Part shown: piece after piece, positions 8,343 through 16,277 of the stretch | Layout of the letters: the number at the start of each line of letters is the position of its first letter | How positions within the stretch are numbered: the first letter of the stretch is position 1 | IMG/VR virus record: IMGVR_UViG_3300021138_000164 | Location: 1-24,553 of that record | DNA from: a virus | Length of the DNA stretch: 24,553 nucleotides | Strand: one strand, 5' to 3' | Position numbers and translations under genes: made by a program | Notes under the pieces: generated by a model | Seen by the model: only the letters and a program-made list of their open reading frames with translations | Database searches by the model: none | What the model was told of the DNA's origin: nothing

Positions 8343-8865
8343 TAAACGAGCCTGGGCGTGGTACAGCCTAGATACTCTTGAGCTGATGCATGTCGGTTTT
8401 CACGAGGAATCTGATCATGGATTGGGATTGGGTATCATCGAGATAGATTATGGTACTGCATTAGATATTGCTTCGGGAGTTAGCAGATTCTTTGAATACG
8501 AGATACGCAAAGAAGGCGATAATGCAACATTCCATTATATCAATAATATCAGCCAGCCGCCCAAGCAGTTCTGGACTTTAATCAATCCCGAAACCACAGA
8601 ATTCAATGCGAGATTCAACACCACTGCGAGCAAAAGCAGTCCTGTGATCGTGAAAGAAAGATCGCCAACTGGATTTGTGGTTGACATAATACACAAAGCA
8701 ACTAATGTAGTTTTCTATATCACGATGAAAAACGATCCAAATTATCTGATCACGAAGATAGATCTGTACCCGTATGCAGAGCTCGCAGAATCGGTAACTG
8801 ATATAGATATACCGTTGGATATTCGAGACGATTACAGCATATATGTGAGGTACGATGCAGCGTGA
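8323..8865 (+). CDS. Unknown phage protein (180 aa) inside the glycosyltransferase operon
   Basis: It starts inside the end of the preceding gene (20-base overlap) and ends inside the next. The N-terminal region has WAWYSLDTLELMHVGFHEESDHGLGLGIIEIDYG (written here as a run of short motifs: WAWYSLDTLEL, then HVGFHEESD, then GIIEIDYG). The remainder alternates beta strands and polar turns (FWTLINPETTEF, TGFVVDIIHKATNVVFYITM) and ends in SIYVRYDAA. It looks like a small all-beta domain, possibly carbohydrate-binding or a virion accessory protein, but no family motif is recognised. Its only functional clue is its fixed place between two glycosyltransferase families. Confidence 0.65.
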   Translation: MNDQLLDKRAWAWYSLDTLELMHVGFHEESDHGLGLGIIEIDYGTALDIASGVSRFFEYEIRKEGDNATFHYINNISQPPKQFWTLINPETTEFNARFNTTASKSSPVIVKERSPTGFVVDIIHKATNVVFYITMKNDPNYLITKIDLYPYAELAESVTDIDIPLDIRDDYSIYVRYDAA

Positions 8866-9760
8866 TATGAGTGAATTTGATTTTGTATTTCTCAGCTATG
8901 ATGAGCCAAATGCAGAAGCTCTCTATGCCGAGTTAGTAAACATCGTACCGTGGGCAAAACGAGTACACGGTGTTAAAGGTTTTGACAGTGCCCATCGAGC
9001 CTGTGCTGATGTAGCAGACACTGATTTCTTTGTGACAGTAGATGGCGATAACAGCATAGACGAGCAGTTCCTCAACGTGAAGCTAAACATCAGCGAGGGA
9101 CAGGACGATCATGCATGGACCTGGGCAGGCCGCAATCACATTAATGGTTTGGTATATGGCAACGGCGGACTCAAGCTATGGAGCAAGCAGTTTGTGCGCA
9201 GCATGAACAGCCATGAGAACAGCAACAACGATGCTGCTAAAGTGGATTTTTGTTGGAGCCACAAATATCACGAAGTGTTTGGTACATATAGCACCAGCAT
9301 GATTAATGGCAGCCCTTACCAAGCATTCCGCAGTGGGTATCGCGAGGGTGTAAAGATGAGCCTGGAGAATGGGCTGCGAGTATCGCCATCTGAGTTCTCT
9401 CGCAAGATTTGGATTTACAATCTACACAAGCTGTTGATCTGGTGCAGCGTCGGAGCAGACGTGGATAATGGTATATGGAGCATCTACGGTGCTAGACAAG
9501 GTGTGTTTGACTGCAATCTAACCGAATCTGATCACACCATGATCCGAGACTACGATTGGTTTGATCAACGCTGGCTCAGCGTTAAAGATCTTGATCCGAT
9601 CGCAGAATCGTTAGCACTTGGTGATAAGCTGCGACAGGGTCTAAACATAGAGATAGCTGAACTTGACGCTAACAACAGCAAGTTTTTCAAACGCATCTAT
9701 ATCAACCCACCCAGACCTATGATCAGTTACGATAACATCAAACATCTTTCAGCAATGTAA
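8855..9760 (+). CDS. Glycosyltransferase-like protein (family B, copy 1)
   Basis: This 301-residue protein starts at ATG 8855, or possibly ATG 8867, which would give MSEFDFVFLSYDE and match its paralogues better. It shows the family-B signature in order: FVFLSYDEPNAE; WAKRVHGVKGFDSAH; a strand ending TVDGDNSID with D63-G-D65 as the DxD; the NxINGLVYGNGGLKLW motif; and YQAFRSGYREGVKM followed by SVGADVDNG and YGARQG. I recognise this family from aquatic T4-like phages, where it is annotated as glycosyltransferase. The DGD motif and beta-alpha start suit a GT-A fold. It is closest in layout to the gene at 11905, sharing the C-terminal YINPPR end. Substrate unknown. Confidence 0.68.
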   Translation: MQRDMSEFDFVFLSYDEPNAEALYAELVNIVPWAKRVHGVKGFDSAHRACADVADTDFFVTVDGDNSIDEQFLNVKLNISEGQDDHAWTWAGRNHINGLVYGNGGLKLWSKQFVRSMNSHENSNNDAAKVDFCWSHKYHEVFGTYSTSMINGSPYQAFRSGYREGVKMSLENGLRVSPSEFSRKIWIYNLHKLLIWCSVGADVDNGIWSIYGARQGVFDCNLTESDHTMIRDYDWFDQRWLSVKDLDPIAESLALGDKLRQGLNIEIAELDANNSKFFKRIYINPPRPMISYDNIKHLSAM

Positions 9761-11226
9761 TGTATGATATTATTTTTGTCAGCAAGCACGACCAAAACAC
9801 TGCAGCATACGATAGGTTTAAAGAAAACTATCCAACTGCAAAATGGTTGCCTAACTCACCAACATTAAGTGCTGCTATAGCAGCAGCGCAGCCTATGTCT
9901 ATGACTAGCATGTATTGGTTGATCACAGATGATGTGACCCTTGATCCAACACTTGACCTAACTTGGAAACCTAACGATTGGGATAGACAATATCCGCATG
10001 CATGGTTAACTGTTGACCGCCACGGTAACGAAGTTGAAGAATTTGCCGGAGTATACCTCATACCAACGAGATACAAGTTGACTGTCACTGATAAGCAGAC
10101 CGGTCGTGTATCATCGTGCAAATACGTAAATGATCATCAGCAAATATTGCGTCCGTATGACGTAGTTCATATGTCATGCAACGATGTGTCGGATATTAGC
10201 CATGCCTGTGACAGAGCACGGTTGATGTGTAACACTGAGATGTATTGGATAATCATGGACGATGTTGAACTGAGATCGGACATGGATCTGAATTGGCGTC
10301 CTCCTGTCTGGGATCGAGGGTATGTGCACGTATGGCAATCTTTGAACCAAAACGGCAACATATTAGATACTCATACAGGCGTGTATCTTGTTCCGGGAAA
10401 CTATCAACCGGATGGTCAAGAGCTGCAACAAGGCAGCCTAAGCTACATTAAACCAATTGACATTGTGGCATCAATTGCAAAACCCTATGATATATTCTTT
10501 ATCAGCTACCATGAAAAGAATGCAGACCGCGACTTTAAACGTTTGCGAGATAGATTTCCTCGCGTTCAGCATGTGAGTGGGATCAAAGGAATCCATAATG
10601 CACACACGCACTGCGCTGAATTAAGCAAGACTCCCATGTTCTGGACTGTGGATGCAGATACACTAGTTGATGCTAGCTTTGTCTTTGATTACCGTCCACC
10701 TGATTATGACAAGCAATATCTACATCTATGGCACAGTCGAAATCCTGTTAACGGTCTAAGCTATGGTTGGGGAGCTGTTAAGCTATGGCCAACTACATTG
10801 GTGCGCGAGTTTAGGTCAAATTGGCTGGACTTTACTACCACTGTGGGTAACATCAAGATCATACCTGATATCATAGCTACATCGCAGTTTAATTGTGATC
10901 GTATGAGCACCTGGCGCAGTGCATTCCGCGAATCTGTCAAGCTATGTCACAATGTAGCCAATGGTGATCATATAGAGAGCACAGAACGTCTCATGGTATG
11001 GCTTACAGTGGCCAATGAAGTTGAATGGGCCCAAGACAGCCTGCAAGGAGCTAGAGCTGGAGTTGAATTCTATCTTGAAACTCGTTTGATTGATAGGTTA
11101 GACAAGCTCAAGAAGATAAACGATTTTGACTGGCTGATAAAGCAGTTTGATAATCGAAAGAAAATACCAAATGCTCCAGATAGATCTGAACTTTTGACAC
11201 GATTGAAAGAACTATCTGATGTATGA
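9760..11226 (+). CDS. Three-module glycosyltransferase-like protein (family B fusion)
   Basis: The start ATG shares one base with the previous stop. The 488 residues contain three tandem family-B modules. Module 1 (about 1-110) begins MYDIIFVSKHD and has YWLITDDVTLD at 52-62. Module 2 (about 131-230) begins RPYDVVHMSCND and has YWIIMDDVELR at 162-172. Module 3 (about 241-488) is full length, beginning KPYDIFFISYHEKNAD, with FWTVDADTLVD at 294-304 and then NPVNGLSYGWGAVKLW, TWRSAFRESVKL and ARAGVEF. Each is followed by a W-x-P/YRPP ... WDRxY/YDKQY ... W segment. In modules 1 and 2 the first Asp of DxD is missing (TDD, MDD) and the C-terminal half is lost, so only module 3 looks catalytically complete. 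The short modules may bind substrate or organise a complex. Confidence 0.7.
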   Translation: MYDIIFVSKHDQNTAAYDRFKENYPTAKWLPNSPTLSAAIAAAQPMSMTSMYWLITDDVTLDPTLDLTWKPNDWDRQYPHAWLTVDRHGNEVEEFAGVYLIPTRYKLTVTDKQTGRVSSCKYVNDHQQILRPYDVVHMSCNDVSDISHACDRARLMCNTEMYWIIMDDVELRSDMDLNWRPPVWDRGYVHVWQSLNQNGNILDTHTGVYLVPGNYQPDGQELQQGSLSYIKPIDIVASIAKPYDIFFISYHEKNADRDFKRLRDRFPRVQHVSGIKGIHNAHTHCAELSKTPMFWTVDADTLVDASFVFDYRPPDYDKQYLHLWHSRNPVNGLSYGWGAVKLWPTTLVREFRSNWLDFTTTVGNIKIIPDIIATSQFNCDRMSTWRSAFRESVKLCHNVANGDHIESTERLMVWLTVANEVEWAQDSLQGARAGVEFYLETRLIDRLDKLKKINDFDWLIKQFDNRKKIPNAPDRSELLTRLKELSDV

Positions 11227-11908
11227 TATAGTGTTTATTAGCTATGAAGAATCTAATGCCGAGGATAATTGGCAGAGGTTGATATCTAGATTTCCTGCTG
11301 CTAAACGCCTGCATGGCGTACATGGTATACACCAGGCTCATATCGTAGCTGCACACATTGTAGACACAGTGATGTTCTACGTTGTTGACGGTGATGCAGC
11401 TATAGAGCAGGATTTTGCATTTGATTACCAAGTGCCTGATCACCAATTAGATCACGTGCATGTGTTTAGAGCTAGAAATCCGATCAATGATCTAGTATAT
11501 GGATACGGCGCTGTCAAACTATTGCCCACGTCTGATGTAAGAGATTTAGCCGACAGAGATTTCAAACCTGACATGACCAGCAGCATCAACCGCAAATACA
11601 AGATCATACATCAGCTGAGCAATGTTACTGCATTTAATACAGATACCTATAACACTTGGCGCAGTGCTTTCAGAGAATGTGCCAAGCTGGCCAGCGGTGT
11701 CATAGACGGACAAGTTGACACTGAGACGCTGCAGAGATTAGACACATGGTGCTCAGTTGGATCTAGTCGCAACTATGGATATTGGTGTTTAGAAGGCGCA
11801 CAAGCTGGCCGAAAGTTTGGCTTAGCCAGCGGAGGTACCGATCAGTTGATGAAAATAAACGACTGGACGTGGTTACGAGACCAATATCAACAGAGCGGGT
11901 TGGCATGA
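11219..11908 (+). CDS. Glycosyltransferase-like protein (family B, compact copy)
   Basis: This 229-residue protein starts 8 bases inside the previous gene and ends in an ATGA overlap with the next. It is a single compact family-B module: MYDIVFISYEESNAE, AAKRLHGVHGIHQAH, then FYVVDGDAAIE with D57-G-D59, then RNPINDLVYGYGAVKLLP, then NTWRSAFRECAKL and LEGAQAG at the end. Compared with the copies at 8855 and 11905 it lacks the long C-terminal extension ending YINPPR. It resembles the form of this family that I recall most often in aquatic phages. Predicted cytoplasmic sugar transferase; donor and acceptor unknown. Confidence 0.7.
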   Translation: MYDIVFISYEESNAEDNWQRLISRFPAAKRLHGVHGIHQAHIVAAHIVDTVMFYVVDGDAAIEQDFAFDYQVPDHQLDHVHVFRARNPINDLVYGYGAVKLLPTSDVRDLADRDFKPDMTSSINRKYKIIHQLSNVTAFNTDTYNTWRSAFRECAKLASGVIDGQVDTETLQRLDTWCSVGSSRNYGYWCLEGAQAGRKFGLASGGTDQLMKINDWTWLRDQYQQSGLA

Positions 11909-12774
11909 GCATACATTGGCCTAGAGATCTAGAAACCTTCTATATCAGCTATGACGAACCTAATCGAGAAGAAAATTGGGCTAGAATCAGCCTGATGCTG
12001 CCTCATGCTAAGCGCATGCATGGAGTTAAAGGTTTCGAAGCAGCACATAAAGCCTGTGCTAATGCTAGCACCACAGATCGGTTCATGACCATTGACGGCG
12101 ATAACTGGTTATTGGATGAAGGTTTTGATACAGCTTTAGATGACACAGATATAGAAGATGTGATTTTCAGTTTCAAGAGCAAGAATGCAATCAACGGCCT
12201 TGAATACGGAAACGGCGGCCTTAAGTGCTGGCCCAAAGATGTGCTACTAGCCAGCAATACGCATGAAAGCAGCAATAGCACAGATTTCTGTTGGGCGCTG
12301 CGATACTATCAGGTTGATGTACTAGGTAGTATCAGTGTCAACAATGCATCTGCATATCAAGCCTGGCGAGCCGGTTATCGCGAAGGTGTGAAGATGAGCT
12401 ACGTTGGAGGCAACCCAATGAGCAATCCTCGCAGGGATATGGAATCAATATGGTATGGTAACAGGAGCAAGCTCAATATATGGATGAGTGTTGGTCGTGA
12501 TACTGAGAATGGTAGCTGGGCAATGCTGGGAGCTAGGCAAGGGTTCTACGAACTTTATTCTGGACTGATAGACAATCTTGTTATCAATGATTATGCTTGG
12601 TTTGTAGATCATTGGGCCAGTGTGCAGCACTGGGATGTAGCTACTGCTCTAGATTCTTATCGCGTAGCTCTCAAAGATCAGTTTAACCTATACGTACCAG
12701 AATTAGATAGTGCTGACAGTGCATGGTTTAAGACAACATACATAAACCCACCTCGCAAAGGATTGATGTCATGA
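11905..12774 (+). CDS. Glycosyltransferase-like protein (family B, copy 4)
   Basis: The frame is open back to 11782, but the start is taken as ATG 11905, which forms ATGA with the previous stop and places the family motif TFYISYDEPNRE near residue 11. The 289-residue protein has HAKRMHGVKGFEAAH, then FMTIDGDNWLL with D64-G-D66, then KNAINGLEYGNGGLKCW, AYQAWRAGYREGVKM, SVGRDTENG and LGARQGF, and it ends YINPPRKG. This order and the long C-terminal extension match the gene at 8855, so these two are the closest pair. It is followed by a 4-base ATGA overlap with the methyltransferase-like gene. Confidence 0.7.
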   Translation: MSIHWPRDLETFYISYDEPNREENWARISLMLPHAKRMHGVKGFEAAHKACANASTTDRFMTIDGDNWLLDEGFDTALDDTDIEDVIFSFKSKNAINGLEYGNGGLKCWPKDVLLASNTHESSNSTDFCWALRYYQVDVLGSISVNNASAYQAWRAGYREGVKMSYVGGNPMSNPRRDMESIWYGNRSKLNIWMSVGRDTENGSWAMLGARQGFYELYSGLIDNLVINDYAWFVDHWASVQHWDVATALDSYRVALKDQFNLYVPELDSADSAWFKTTYINPPRKGLMS

Positions 12775-13481
12775 CATCGGTAGAGCAGCATCTGCGCAAC
12801 GTTCATAGAATGCTAGACATAGTACCAGATTCCAAGGTTTTCTTAGAACGATATATTGCACTGGCTGCACACGATAATGCAGCACACATCAGCATCCAGG
12901 ATGCCTTTAGCAGTGGTCAGATCGACAGCAAGCTATGGTTGATAGACGTGATCAGTTCTCTTGAGCTTAAGTGTGGCAATGCTTGGACGCTGTGCGGATG
13001 GATCGGAACACTGGGCTATCTCATGCTGCTAAAGAAAGCAGAGCTTGGACTCACAAGCGTGCGCAGCTTTGACATTGATCAATATTGTGCACCAATGGCT
13101 GATACATTAAACAGGCTATCTGTCAAGGACGGTTGGCAGTTCAAAGCGTCAACGCTAGACGTGAACAGTATAAGCTATGATAATTTTGCATATGATACGC
13201 TAAAGTATGATGGTACCGCGCAGCGGGTTACTGATACCGCTGATACCATCATTAACACCAGTTGTGATCACATGGGCAGTGACCGCACTTGGTGGGACAG
13301 CATACCGTCTGATCGATTGATCATATTGCAGAACAACGATTGGTTTGAAAATGATCAACACAATAACAGCGTGAACGATTTGGCTGAGTTTGCAAAGATG
13401 TATCCTATGCGAGAATTGCTGTTTTCGGGTGAACTCGACTGTACACTCTATAAGAGATTCATGCTGATAGGGCGTAAATGA
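12771..13481 (+). CDS. SAM-dependent methyltransferase-like protein (class I Rossmann)
   Basis: This 236-residue protein has a helical N-terminal region of about 65 residues. It is followed by a Rossmann-type stretch: NAWTLCGWIGTLGYLML (G76, G79, G82 as the glycine loop), then SVRSFDID with D101 at the end of strand 2, where class I methyltransferases bind the SAM ribose. After a gap comes ADTIINTSCDHM at 157-168, which resembles the motif IV strand (N/D-x-x-C/P-x-H/Y). The later segment RLIILQNNDWFEND and the FSGELDCTLYKRFMLIG end fit the remaining strands. It overlaps both neighbours by ATGA. The target is unknown; a methylated sugar or peptide would suit the context. Confidence 0.6.
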   Translation: MTSVEQHLRNVHRMLDIVPDSKVFLERYIALAAHDNAAHISIQDAFSSGQIDSKLWLIDVISSLELKCGNAWTLCGWIGTLGYLMLLKKAELGLTSVRSFDIDQYCAPMADTLNRLSVKDGWQFKASTLDVNSISYDNFAYDTLKYDGTAQRVTDTADTIINTSCDHMGSDRTWWDSIPSDRLIILQNNDWFENDQHNNSVNDLAEFAKMYPMRELLFSGELDCTLYKRFMLIGRK

Positions 13482-13723
13482 CTACTGATATAGAGTTGCT
13501 GTCACCAAGGCAGCTGCAGAAAGAAGCTGCTCGTGTGCTCAGTGCAGGAGACGGCTTTGGTAACCACGACCTGGTGAAGTTTAATAAATCAGCACACCAT
13601 GATAGCCATGCGTGGTACAAGGCAGTTATCGCATGGTATGTTGCGCAACACGGTGACCTTCCCAGCAAGATTGGACCAGGGTTATCTGTAAAACTATTAT
13701 TGGACACGGCTGATGATATATGA
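13478..13723 (+). CDS. Unknown small protein (81 aa) coupled to a radical SAM gene
   Basis: The start forms ATGA with the methyltransferase-like gene's stop, and the end overlaps the radical SAM gene by 11 bases. The N-terminal third is helical (SPRQLQKEAARVLSA), the middle has HDLVKFNKSAHHDSHAWYKAVIAWYVAQHG, given here as HDLVKFNKS, HHDSHAW and AVIAWYVAQHG, and the end is acidic (LLLDTADDI). It has four histidines and three tryptophan/tyrosine pairs near the centre but no cysteine. Position directly before a radical SAM enzyme raises the question of a peptide substrate or partner protein, but no leader/core layout is evident. Function unknown. Confidence 0.6.
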   Translation: MTTDIELLSPRQLQKEAARVLSAGDGFGNHDLVKFNKSAHHDSHAWYKAVIAWYVAQHGDLPSKIGPGLSVKLLLDTADDI

Positions 13724-14813
13724 TTACACAGATATTACCACAGTGCATCTCGAAATCACAGCCAAGTGCAATGCCAGCTGTCCGCAATGCGGCCGTAACA
13801 AGTTTGGCGGCCCAGATAACGAGTTTTTGCCACAGACAGAATTAAGTCTAGGCGACATGCAGCGTATCATGCCAGAACAGTTCGTACGTCAATTGAACAG
13901 GCTGTACATGTGTGGCAACTACGGTGATCCGATAGCAGCTAACGACACTCTGGAAGTGTACGAATGGCTGCGAGAGGTAAACCCTGACATCAAGTTAGGC
14001 ATGCACACTAACGCAAGTGCTCGAACACCTGCTTGGTGGGCACGATTGGGCAAGTTATTGAGCAAAAAAGGCGATTATGCTAAGTTTGGACTTGATGGGT
14101 TAGCTGATACCAATCACATCTATCGTCGCGGTACTAACTGGAACAAGATAATGGAGAACGTGCAAGCGTTCATAGATGCTGGCGGCATTGCACAGTGGGA
14201 ATTCATTGTTTTCAAACATAACGAACATCAAGTTGATGCTGCTCGTGCGCTCAGCGAACAGATGGGATTTGCGCAGTTCCGCACCAAGAAGACTGGGCGC
14301 TTCTTCAGCAATACCAAACTGCAGGGCAAGGACAGCCAAGAAGTTTGGAGCTGCAACGGCGAGGTTGAATATCACATAGAGAAACCAGAAAACTCGGCAT
14401 ATCATAATGATAGTTTGATCAACGAACAGTCTTTGATCGAACAATTTGGCAGCATGCAAGACTATGTTGATCAGACCTGTGTTAAGTGCAAAGTTGCTGA
14501 GGACAAGAGCTTGTACATATCAGCTGAGGGGCTGGCTTTCCCTTGCTGCTGGACAGCCAACCAGCTGTATATATGGTATTGGCCCTATAAACAAAGCGAG
14601 ATGTGGTCGCTGCTGGATCACGATATCAACAACGTTAGTGCGCTTGTGAATCCATTAGAATCCATAATAAAAGGACCTTATTTCAATAAGATAGCTAACA
14701 GCTGGTCAAAGCCAAGCATCGCTGACGGCAAACTGCGAGTATGTGCAAAAACCTGTGGTTCTGGCTTTGATCAGTTTGCTAGCCAGTTTCGCGAAACCGT
14801 AAATAAAGCATGA
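13713..14813 (+). CDS. Radical SAM protein with SPASM-like C-terminal cysteines
   Basis: This 366-residue protein has the radical SAM cluster motif at the extreme N terminus, EITAKCNASCPQC, with C19-x3-C23-x2-C26 ligating a [4Fe-4S] that cleaves SAM. YMCGNYGDP at 65-73 resembles the GGE-type SAM-binding strand, and GMHTNAS follows. C-terminal cysteines at 256, 259, 278, 279, 344 and 348 (CVKC, PCCW, CAKTC) are placed like the auxiliary iron-sulfur sites of SPASM or twitch proteins, which often modify peptides or sugars. The gene overlaps the 81-aa gene by 11 bases and the next radical SAM gene by ATGA. The radical SAM class is secure; the reaction is not known. Confidence 0.85.
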   Translation: MIYDYTDITTVHLEITAKCNASCPQCGRNKFGGPDNEFLPQTELSLGDMQRIMPEQFVRQLNRLYMCGNYGDPIAANDTLEVYEWLREVNPDIKLGMHTNASARTPAWWARLGKLLSKKGDYAKFGLDGLADTNHIYRRGTNWNKIMENVQAFIDAGGIAQWEFIVFKHNEHQVDAARALSEQMGFAQFRTKKTGRFFSNTKLQGKDSQEVWSCNGEVEYHIEKPENSAYHNDSLINEQSLIEQFGSMQDYVDQTCVKCKVAEDKSLYISAEGLAFPCCWTANQLYIWYWPYKQSEMWSLLDHDINNVSALVNPLESIIKGPYFNKIANSWSKPSIADGKLRVCAKTCGSGFDQFASQFRETVNKA

Positions 14814-16204
14814 CAGAATTACCTAGCTCAACTTTCTGCGCCCTGCCCTGGGTACACCTCAGCAGCCGTCCAGACGGTGCTATGCGAGTCTGCTGCACTG
14901 CTAATGCCAGCAGCGTCCAAGATCCGGACAGCACCAAGAAAAGTGGCGGTGGCCAGATTGGCGTGCTGCGCACAGCCGATGGCACGCCTGCTAACCTCAA
15001 CAACAGCACGCTGATGGACGCATGGAACAATGATTACATGCGCAACGTTCGCAAGATGATGCTGCGAGGAGAACAGCCTCCTAGCTGTCTCAAATGTTAC
15101 AAAGAAGAAGCAGTGGGAGTGCAGAGCAAGCGCAACTGGGAAACTGCTTACTGGGTAGGACAGTTGGGCCTAGATGATATCATAGGTGATACCACAGAAG
15201 ACGGCGCCGTCAGCCCGAGAATACGCTATCTTGATCTCCGATTAGGCAGCAAGTGCCAGCTAGCCTGCGTGATGTGCAGCCCGCACGACAGCAGTGGTTG
15301 GATCAAAGAATGGACCGACATACATCCAACTATCAAGAATGAACGCTTGCGCGAGAGCTGGAATTGGGCAGACAAGGGCAAGCAACACGGTGCCAGCTAC
15401 AATTGGCACATGAACAATCCAGAGTTTTGGTCACAGCTCTATGACCAAATACCTCATATGAAGCAGCTGTATTTCGCCGGCGGTGAAAGCACCATCATTG
15501 AAGAACATTACACGCTGTTGGAAGAGGTCATACGCAGAGGTTATGCTAAGAACATAGAGCTGCGCTATAATAGCAATGCAGTTGAACTACCTCAGCGGCT
15601 GTTTGATATCTGGGCACAGTTCCGTGAAGTTAAATTCCACTTTAGCATAGACAGTTTCGGTACCAAGAATGATTACATACGCTATCCTAGCCAATGGGAT
15701 CAGCTGTTAGCTAACATGCACCTGCTGGATGCTACTCCCGATCACGTCACTGTGACTACAGCGGTTACAGTGATGGCACTGAACATCTATTACATACCAG
15801 ACATGATCAAGTGGAAGCTAAGCCAAAACTTCGAAAAATTCAACACATGGCCCAGTGGTGCAGGCATGATCAACTGGCACCTAGCCTATTGGCCGCCGCA
15901 GCTCAACGTCAAGGTGCTGCCCAAGTGGGCCAAGCAAATGGTACGTGCTAAATTTGAAGAATTCTTCGTTTGGTTAGAAGATAACTGGGAATCCTGCACT
16001 GGATTAACACCCGATATCACTAAAGATACGGTGTTGACAGCTGGGTATGGCATCAAACGCTTGCGCGGATTGTTAGATTTCATGGACAAAGAAGACTGGA
16101 GCGAACGCATGCCAGAGCTCCGGGAATGGATAAGATTGCTCGATGAGAATCGTGGATTAAACTTTAGAGATACGTTCCCCGAAATGGCCGCGTTAATAGA
16201 TTAA
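14810..16204 (+). CDS. Radical SAM protein with N-terminal SPASM/twitch-like domain
   Basis: In this 464-residue protein the domain order is reversed from the usual one. The N terminus has FCALPWVHLSSRPDG and then MRVCCTA (C10, C28, C29), with SCLKC (C93, C96) about 65 residues later, an arrangement like a twitch/SPASM auxiliary cluster site. The radical SAM motif follows at C149-x3-C153-x2-C156 (GSKCQLACVMC). FAGGESTII near residue 222 is the GGE SAM-binding motif. Proteins of this layout are known from aquatic phages as 'twitch domain-containing radical SAM protein', function unknown. The long C-terminal half has no further recognisable domain. It closes the coupled operon; its stop is followed by the next transcription unit. 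Confidence 0.88.
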   Translation: MTELPSSTFCALPWVHLSSRPDGAMRVCCTANASSVQDPDSTKKSGGGQIGVLRTADGTPANLNNSTLMDAWNNDYMRNVRKMMLRGEQPPSCLKCYKEEAVGVQSKRNWETAYWVGQLGLDDIIGDTTEDGAVSPRIRYLDLRLGSKCQLACVMCSPHDSSGWIKEWTDIHPTIKNERLRESWNWADKGKQHGASYNWHMNNPEFWSQLYDQIPHMKQLYFAGGESTIIEEHYTLLEEVIRRGYAKNIELRYNSNAVELPQRLFDIWAQFREVKFHFSIDSFGTKNDYIRYPSQWDQLLANMHLLDATPDHVTVTTAVTVMALNIYYIPDMIKWKLSQNFEKFNTWPSGAGMINWHLAYWPPQLNVKVLPKWAKQMVRAKFEEFFVWLEDNWESCTGLTPDITKDTVLTAGYGIKRLRGLLDFMDKEDWSERMPELREWIRLLDENRGLNFRDTFPEMAALID

Positions 16205-16240
16205 AGGAAAATAGTAAATGCATTTTGGAGTCCCTGGTAC

Positions 16241-16248
16241 CATAAATA
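16241..16248 (+). promoter_or_regulatory. T4-like late promoter, CATAAATA
   Basis: CATAAATA differs from the T4 late octamer TATAAATA by one base. Initiation near 16255 would leave a short leader with AGGGAT at 16265-16270, 7 bases before ATG 16278. It marks the switch from the long glycan/radical SAM operon to the ThyX unit. Confidence 0.55.
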
Positions 16249-16277
16249 GTAGTGTTAGTTCAACAGGGATCACCGTG

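Noticed and set aside
11782-11904. Upstream extension of the glycosyltransferase gene at 11905
   Set aside because: The extra 41 residues overlap the preceding gene and are basic and unlike family members. ATG 11905 gives the ATGA overlap and the conserved N terminus.
13478-13723. Clear RiPP precursor peptide
   Set aside because: It has no leader/core boundary, no cysteine and no repeated modifiable residues. Only the gene order hints at it, so it is reported as a question rather than a call.
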